50,241 bases of DNA, taken from contig JAJEEK010000077.1 in NCBI GenBank assembly GCA_022821065.1, positions 1 to 50,241 on the forward strand, read 5' to 3'. Below the pieces are notes generated by a model. That model ran no database searches. It had not been told where the DNA came from and worked only from the letters and a program-made list of their open reading frames with translations. The position numbers and the translations under genes are program-made. The DNA is from Candidatus Poribacteria bacterium (GTDB taxonomy: Bacteria > Poribacteria > WGA-4E > WGA-3G). Positions 45,389-50,241 of the stretch are shown here, piece after piece; position 1 is the stretch's first letter; each line of letters opens with the position of its first letter.

Positions 45389-46429
45389 CTAACCTCCATT
45401 TTTTGGTAAAAGATTATACCTACCGAGTGTATTGCGAAGCGTCACAATTCCGTCTTCCATCAATTCCCGATTCGGTGGAAGATAGTCCTGCAAACTTTCC
45501 CAATCGTATTCGTTTTGCTGCGCGTCTTTGTTCTTAAAAAGGATTTTGGTGCCGTAATCTCGGATTTCATTGATTGTCCATTCATAGATATAGAAACCGA
45601 AAATGTCGGCGTGTAGCGTAACCGAGTCTTGTCTTTCCGTAAGATAACTGTCTAAAACCACCTCAAATCGTTCACCTGTGAAAGAGACCAAGTCTTTTTC
45701 AGGTGGACCTAAGCAGACACCGTCCCAATCGATGATATGAAGTCGATTTTTAGTATCCAGAATGAGATTACCGGGTGTTGGATCGCCATGTGTAATGACA
45801 AAAGGCGTTTGTTTTGATACCGCCGAACGTCCGAGGCTATCGTATCGTTCAACCGTCTGTAAAATCTCTGATTTGTGTTCCGCAATTGCTTCAAGAAGCT
45901 GCTGCTGGTATCGGTTTTGAGGGGGTATCTGTTCAGGTGCTTCAAGCACTGTGTGCAGTTCATGCCGTTCAGGTAAATTGTATGTTGCGACTGTGAGGTT
46001 ATCAGATGCGATTGTATCTGTGCATCCGTGGATCGCTGCGAGTAATGCTCCGGTTCGTGATAGTTCTGCATCGGTGAAATCTTTCCCGACTTTCCATAAA
46101 TCCCAACGGCTTTTGCCTTCAATGAACGGAAACAGCGCCACACGAAAATCTTGCCACGGAACGCTCAGTGTTCCTTTCTGCGTTTTCAAGGGCGCGACAA
46201 CGCCGGATATGTTGCACTGATGCCGTAAAAGTGATGCAGCCTGCAAACGGTTGTTTGGCACAGCAGTTGAAGCTTTGGCAAAATACTTCTCGCCTGTTTC
46301 AGAAGCTACAATATAGCCGTAACTGTCTTCACCTTCTGGGAAAAAGGTTATGGACTGCAAAGGTAAACCGTAGGCAGTCCTGAGTTGTTCGAGTAATTCC
46401 GTTTTATCAAAAGTATTGTCAACCTTCAT
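45389..46429 (-). CDS. APH-family phosphotransferase
   Basis: The 346-residue protein has the aminoglycoside/choline kinase fold: ITHGDPTPGN (Brenner-type HGD-x4-N catalytic loop), then LHIIDWDGVCLGPPEKDL for metal binding. The N-terminal lobe has a Gly-Tyr-Ile-Val strand with Lys for ATP. I start at MKVDNTF, which overlaps the TdeIII gene's end by 11 bases; the longer frame to 46456 opens with TTG. A resistance role is possible but kinases for choline, homoserine or other small molecules have the same fold. Confidence 0.88.
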   Translation of the reverse strand: MKVDNTFDKTELLEQLRTAYGLPLQSITFFPEGEDSYGYIVASETGEKYFAKASTAVPNNRLQAASLLRHQCNISGVVAPLKTQKGTLSVPWQDFRVALFPFIEGKSRWDLWKVGKDFTDAELSRTGALLAAIHGCTDTIASDNLTVATYNLPERHELHTVLEAPEQIPPQNRYQQQLLEAIAEHKSEILQTVERYDSLGRSAVSKQTPFVITHGDPTPGNLILDTKNRLHIIDWDGVCLGPPEKDLVSFTGERFEVVLDSYLTERQDSVTLHADIFGFYIYEWTINEIRDYGTKILFKNKDAQQNEYDWESLQDYLPPNRELMEDGIVTLRNTLGRYNLLPKNGG

Positions 46430-47201
46430 ATCTAAATTTCTCGAAATAACTATCAATCTCCGCTCTCAACTCAATACCTGCCTGCTCGAAGGCATCCAAC
46501 AGATCTGCATAACTACCTTCACCACCCAAAAAATCCCAGAGTTCTTCTGCAATTAAAACCTCGTGCTCCAGATCTAACATCCCTTTCAGTGTCCATCGTT
46601 TATACGGTTCTGGCTCATAAGGATTATAAGGAAAGCCAATTATTGTGTTTACAACTGCCTCTGGATCTCGTGTTAGTTCAGCAGCTGTCCACTGCAAAAG
46701 AGTTTGCTTGAATTTCTCAAAATTACTTTTGTTAGGTTTTACAGTTTTTAGGTCAAATAAAAACAACTCGCCTTCATAGTTTTCCAACCAAACATCCACC
46801 TGAGTCAGTTTTACTGTTTCTAAGTCTCCATTTTGACAAACTTCCCTAATTTCCTGTGTTTCCAAAGATTTATCAGGCTCTCTATCTGTCCCAATTACTA
46901 ATTCATTGATAATTGTCTGTATTTGTCGCTGTGTCTCAGTGCTGATTTGATTAAAGGGTTTAACTTGCGTTTTTGCGACCTTAAACTTTTCACGCGCTAA
47001 CGCAATAGCTACTGGCTCATAAATTGAGATACCAAATGTCGTATTTAAGGATTGGATAAAGGAATATAAAGCCATCCGATCTTTGCCAAGCAGACGATGA
47101 TGAAATGGCATGTAGCGCGTTTCGGGATTGTAGGATTGGAACTTAGCACGCATACAATCCTTAATTTTCTCTTTAATCATTATTTGTCGTTGTGAATGCA
47201 T
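46419..47201 (-). CDS. TdeIII-type type II restriction endonuclease
   Basis: The 260-residue protein matches the TdeIII restriction endonuclease family (which recognises GGNCC) along its length: a region rich in charged residues, then TQVDVWLE with Asp136 and FLFDLKTVKP with Asp150-Leu-Lys152, the PD-(D/E)XK catalytic triad, followed by conserved WTAAEL and IGFPYNPYEPEPYKRW. It starts 4 bases after the methyltransferase stop, with GGGG adjacent to the ATG. Its partner is the upstream methyltransferase; the recognition site is inferred from the family only. Confidence 0.88.
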   Translation of the reverse strand: MHSQRQIMIKEKIKDCMRAKFQSYNPETRYMPFHHRLLGKDRMALYSFIQSLNTTFGISIYEPVAIALAREKFKVAKTQVKPFNQISTETQRQIQTIINELVIGTDREPDKSLETQEIREVCQNGDLETVKLTQVDVWLENYEGELFLFDLKTVKPNKSNFEKFKQTLLQWTAAELTRDPEAVVNTIIGFPYNPYEPEPYKRWTLKGMLDLEHEVLIAEELWDFLGGEGSYADLLDAFEQAGIELRAEIDSYFEKFRYEG

Positions 47202-47205
47202 CCCC

Positions 47206-48780
47206 TCAATCCTTTTTCCTTTTCAGGTGAAATATCGTTTCGGAATATGCCGATCCCCGATTCTTTTCGGTTCGGTTCAGCACAGGACGCTTGTGTTGAT
47301 TGACAATCTGCATTCCCACCATTTCAGCGATAGTCGGATACATGTTGAACTTATCGTTTGCAACAACAAAGACATCGTAATCGTCAGCCAAAAATCGCTT
47401 ACAGTTTTTAAAGACTTGTGCAACGCCGTGAATGTAGGATTCTCTCGCTTCTCTCCCTTTTCCTCTAAATAAGGGGCCAATTTCTAATTCATCTAATCTT
47501 TTGAAACCGAAGAGATCGTAAGCGTAGGCGTGCTGCTCGTGATAATTGATAAGTCCAACATACGGTGGACTTGTGAAGATACCCTTAATCCGTTGCTTTT
47601 GGACCTGTTCTGTAAAATTCGGATTTATGCCCTTTAACATTGCGAAAATATCAATCGTTCGCGAATCACCGGTTAAACAGTGTTGAAAAGTGTCTGTTTT
47701 TAATTTCCCGAATTCACCCCATCGTTGCACACTATCCTTACAATATCGGTCCCACCAACTGAGGATTGAGAAGAGCGGTTTACACACTTTCCCGTGTTTT
47801 CGGCAATAGTAGGTCGTCGTTACGGGTTTCCGCAACGTACCTAAATCCGCGTGCGTTGTGGCTCTGCATGAACGGATCGTCCGACTCAATATCAACATCA
47901 AGGCATTTCGTGTTGAAGGGTGCTCAACTTCTTGAATTAAGTTATGGACGAAATCAATCTCAGCTCTGACTCCCGGAAGATACCACTGCTTCATGAAACG
48001 AGCGGAATCCGACGGCATTTGGAGATCAATTTGGTGCTCCGCGACAAGTTCACGATACGTTTTTAGAAAAGCGGCTTCTTTTTTTGCTCCATACTGTTTC
48101 TGGTCGATTTCACCCACCCTGACGCGGCGTTTGAAAGAGACTGGAAAATATTGGTTATTGAATTCGGTAAGTTTCGCTGCGAGTTTCGCGTCAAATTCGA
48201 GTATTCCAGAGGTGGCGACAAAATTCTTGAGGGCGTCCGTAATTTTCCGGCTTTCCTCATACAGATGCGTCAAATTATATCGCCCGACCTTGGCATTGGA
48301 AATAAAAGTGTTAAACGCTGAAACGTCAATGCCAATCGCGTGCATACCGAGTTCACTCGCTTGGACTAAGGTAGTGCCGCTCCCGCAAAATGGATCCAGC
48401 ACAATATCCCCTGATTTAAAATGGATATCCTTTTTAAAGTTATCAGTGTGCGAATCTAAAAAATATTCAACCAATTGGGGAATAAATTTACCTTTATACG
48501 GATGCAGCCTATGAACGTGTTTTGTTGTCTCCGCCTCTTTGAATTTTTCAAAGGACAACGTCCAATTCAGTTCATTGCCGAGTTCGTCTTTCCACCGTTT
48601 CTCTCGACGATCCAGACTGTAATAAGCCTCAAGGCTTTGCTTATGGACCATCGTTAACCCGTTATCAACGACAGATTCAATCTGACCGTATTGGATTAAA
48701 TAGGTGATGTTTGCGGGTGTAACGTTTTTATTTAGGTGTTCTGAAGCCCATCGGCTTGCTTGTTTAAGGGTCAATAACAT
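47206..48780 (-). CDS. DNA methyltransferase of the TdeIII-type R-M system, with N-terminal HTH
   Basis: The 524-residue protein has motif I DPFCGSG (129-135), a SAM-binding AIGIDVSAFN and, much later, motif IV TSPPY (403-407), the gamma/N4-type arrangement with a large target-recognition region in between. The first 60 residues (LTLKQASRWASEHLNKNVTP...ITYLIQYGQIE) look like a MerR/excisionase-type helix-turn-helix, an unusual N-terminal extension. I start at the ATG at 48778 with GGAA 8 bases upstream; the longer frame begins with GTG. It should protect GGNCC-type sites in this genome. The nuclease gene follows 4 bases later. Confidence 0.9.
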   Translation of the reverse strand: MLLTLKQASRWASEHLNKNVTPANITYLIQYGQIESVVDNGLTMVHKQSLEAYYSLDRREKRWKDELGNELNWTLSFEKFKEAETTKHVHRLHPYKGKFIPQLVEYFLDSHTDNFKKDIHFKSGDIVLDPFCGSGTTLVQASELGMHAIGIDVSAFNTFISNAKVGRYNLTHLYEESRKITDALKNFVATSGILEFDAKLAAKLTEFNNQYFPVSFKRRVRVGEIDQKQYGAKKEAAFLKTYRELVAEHQIDLQMPSDSARFMKQWYLPGVRAEIDFVHNLIQEVEHPSTRNALMLILSRTIRSCRATTHADLGTLRKPVTTTYYCRKHGKVCKPLFSILSWWDRYCKDSVQRWGEFGKLKTDTFQHCLTGDSRTIDIFAMLKGINPNFTEQVQKQRIKGIFTSPPYVGLINYHEQHAYAYDLFGFKRLDELEIGPLFRGKGREARESYIHGVAQVFKNCKRFLADDYDVFVVANDKFNMYPTIAEMVGMQIVNQHKRPVLNRTEKNRGSAYSETIFHLKRKKD

Positions 48781-48792
48781 TTTCAGTTCCAC

Positions 48793-49236
48793 TCAATTTG
48801 TCGTGCTCGGTTCGACTTTCTGAAGAACCACTTTGCTTGGGTTACGCAAATTTAAAGTTTTAGCGATGTTGCCCATGTTAATCGCAATCTTGAACTGTTT
48901 GGTAGAGGTCGAAAACCTTCCCAAATAGCCCCCGACCGGGACATCGCCATAGTTTTCAACGAATTTTATTTGGATCTTCTGTCCGGTTGCAAACGTCGCT
49001 TCGAGTGTGTCGCCGAGTTTCCAACCGCGTTTAGTAAAGGGCGCGATTTCCAGGTTCGTTACAGCATTGCCGTGGTCATCAATCTCAACGATTGTTGCAG
49101 AGAGCGATGCCGTTTGAGAGGTCTCCGGTGCGCTTGTCTTTTGACTGCACCCGATAAGAAGAACTGCTGTCATCAGGACACCTGCAAACGTCAATTTCCA
49201 ATAACGAAAACAGAATTGATAGTAGAATTTCACCAC
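48793..49236 (-). CDS. Lipoprotein with SAM hydroxide adenosyltransferase C-terminal-like domain
   Basis: I start this 147-residue protein at GTG (49234-49236), because a perfect GGAGG (49245-49249) lies 8 bases upstream and the promoter sits further upstream; the longer frame to 49302 runs through the promoter. A signal peptide ends in LLIGC, giving a lipidated Cys30. The mature part, ATIVEIDDHGNAVTNLE to KIAINMGNIAKTLNL, matches the C-terminal beta-barrel of the SAM hydroxide adenosyltransferase (DUF62) family. The catalytic N-terminal domain is absent, so enzyme activity is not expected; ligand binding might be. It heads the operon with the R-M genes. Confidence 0.7.
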   Translation of the reverse strand: MVKFYYQFCFRYWKLTFAGVLMTAVLLIGCSQKTSAPETSQTASLSATIVEIDDHGNAVTNLEIAPFTKRGWKLGDTLEATFATGQKIQIKFVENYGDVPVGGYLGRFSTSTKQFKIAINMGNIAKTLNLRNPSKVVLQKVEPSTTN

Positions 49237-49273
49237 AATACATACCTCCATACATCTTTTACAAATTGCCTTA

Positions 49274-49302
49274 AGTATAGTGGAAACGCAGGTAAATGTC
49301 AA
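49274..49302 (-). promoter_or_regulatory. Consensus promoter of the lipoprotein/R-M operon
   Basis: On the minus strand TTGACA (49297-49302), 17-base spacer, TATACT (49274-49279), about 37 bases before the lipoprotein GTG. This position confirms that the ATG at 49302 cannot be the start. Confidence 0.85.
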
Positions 49303-49327
49303 GCGAAAGTCGTTGAATAATTTCGGT

Positions 49328-49356
49328 TTGACATGTAGGCAGGTTTATGGTATTCT
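49328..49356 (+). promoter_or_regulatory. Promoter of the EEP-family lipoprotein gene
   Basis: TTGACA (49328-49333), 17-base spacer, TATTCT (49351-49356). It is divergent from the previous promoter; the -35 boxes are 25 bases apart. The leader to the ATG at 49468 is about 105 bases. Confidence 0.65.
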
Positions 49357-49467
49357 CTTTTTCGTACAGTTTTTCATGTGCAATAGAAAATCAATATTGG
49401 TTGCGGTCAGAAGATCGCCGCTTAGCAAAGTTTCCTCAATTTGAAAACTGAGGCATTGGAGATAAAT

Positions 49468-50241
49468 ATGGTAAAAAAAATGGATTTTTATAGTACGTTT
49501 TCAAAATTTGTCAGTTCCATCAAAATTATGCTTCTGTTGTTTGGGATTTTATTGAGCCTTTCGGGTTGCGAAAGAATATCAGATCCGATGCTACCGGATG
49601 ACAGCACCGTAGTTGATGCGGAATCGCTTATAGTGATGACCTATAACGTTTACGTCGGGAGCAGTGCAGAACCACTTTTGGCTGTAGAGAATCTCTTGCA
49701 AGTCCCGCAAGAGGTCGCTAATATGTATAACAACGTTGTTGCCTCCGATTTTCCGGGACGCGCTGCGGCGATTGCCAAATCTATAAAGGCATCTCAACCG
49801 CATCTTATCGGCTTACAAGAGATTTCGCTCATTCGTCAGCAAAGCCCGGGTGATCGGATCACGGGTGGAACTGTTCCAGCGGAAGAGGTCGTCTTAGATT
49901 ATCTTCAAATTTTGATGGACGCGCTTCAGGCAGAAGGCTTAAGTTATGAGATCGCTGGAAAAGTTGAAAATCTGGATGTTGAAATGCCGATGTTTACCGA
50001 TACCGGTATTGTTGATGTGCGTTTAACGGATTATGATGTGATACTGTCTCGCAGCGATGTCATGGTATCACGCCCTGTGAGCATGAACTACACCCATGCA
50101 CTTACGATTGAAATGCTTGGGCTTGAAATACAAAGAGGATACATTGCCATAGATGCCACCGTTTCCGGTGTCACTTACCGTGTTGTCAACACACACTTAG
50201 AAGCATTTGTGGCGGAAAGTCGGATTCCACAAACACAGGAA
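49468..50241 (+). CDS. Endonuclease/exonuclease/phosphatase family lipoprotein, 3' end beyond window
   Basis: The first 258 codons are visible and the frame is still open at the right edge. A signal peptide ends in LSLSGC (Cys34), so it is a lipoprotein. MTYNVYVG (about 57-64), LIGLQEI and VNTHLEA are the opening Asn, metal-ligand Glu and Asn-His blocks of the endonuclease/exonuclease/phosphatase fold, as in DNase I and sphingomyelinases. GGAG precedes the ATG by 6 bases. The catalytic C-terminal His lies outside the window. Confidence 0.85.
   Translation, partial: MVKKMDFYSTFSKFVSSIKIMLLLFGILLSLSGCERISDPMLPDDSTVVDAESLIVMTYNVYVGSSAEPLLAVENLLQVPQEVANMYNNVVASDFPGRAAAIAKSIKASQPHLIGLQEISLIRQQSPGDRITGGTVPAEEVVLDYLQILMDALQAEGLSYEIAGKVENLDVEMPMFTDTGIVDVRLTDYDVILSRSDVMVSRPVSMNYTHALTIEMLGLEIQRGYIAIDATVSGVTYRVVNTHLEAFVAESRIPQTQE

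Noticed and set aside
49237..49302. ATG start of the lipoprotein at 49302
   Set aside because: It lies in the -35 box of a consensus promoter, upstream of the transcription start; GGAGG points to the GTG at 49234-49236.

Overview
The gene content points to a free-living or host-associated Gram-negative-type bacterium with a moderate-GC genome, most like Candidatus Poribacteria or a relative. Pointers are LamG-domain secreted proteins in tandem, a CotH/EF-hand/lamin-tail protein, paired Uma2 nucleases, several TIM-barrel sugar isomerases, a creatininase-family hydrolase and many short interspersed inverted repeats. This assignment is inference from gene style; no taxonomic marker is present. 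About 45 genes are supported, plus one tRNA-Asn(GTT). I saw no phage, no CRISPR array and no intact transposase.

Left part (1-9.3 kb): a partial ORF runs off the left edge, followed by a broken dioxygenase-like N-terminus, tRNA-Asn and copy 1 of a MITE-like element. A three-gene leftward operon (two small BolA-like paralogues and a rhodanese) follows, then a secreted GH129/GH101-like glycosidase, a TIM-barrel isomerase and two Uma2 proteins. On the + strand come an XRE/metallo-beta-lactamase fusion with its own promoter and a DppB/DppC permease pair.

Middle (9.3-33 kb): a multicopper oxidase, a ferric-iron binding protein and an FbpB-type permease form a likely iron module, with MITE copy 2 lying between the last two. 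Next are DUF4956 and CotH, then an ECF sigma / double-zinc-finger anti-sigma / RseB-like operon, dienelactone hydrolase and an SDR. Leftward genes follow (GT9, thiI, rnhC, FMN reductase). Three tandem secreted LamG paralogues come next, two with near-identical promoter regions, then TPR, isomerase and nagB. A sigma54 activator whose receiver has lost its phospho-acceptor Asp closes the region.

Right part (33-50 kb): a leftward pyrimidine operon [28 protein letters not shown] is preceded by a recognisable PyrR attenuator (promoter, PyrR-binding hairpin, terminator); pyrB is absent. Two small leftward modules (CopG-like antitoxin + PD-(D/E)XK protein; DUF433 + DUF5615 toxin-antitoxin) follow, then unknown and aldolase-like genes. 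A five-gene packed leftward operon driven by a consensus promoter carries a lipoprotein with a SAM-hydroxide-adenosyltransferase C-terminal-like domain, a DNA methyltransferase, a TdeIII-type restriction enzyme, an APH-like kinase and a creatininase. The window ends inside an endonuclease/exonuclease/phosphatase-family lipoprotein.
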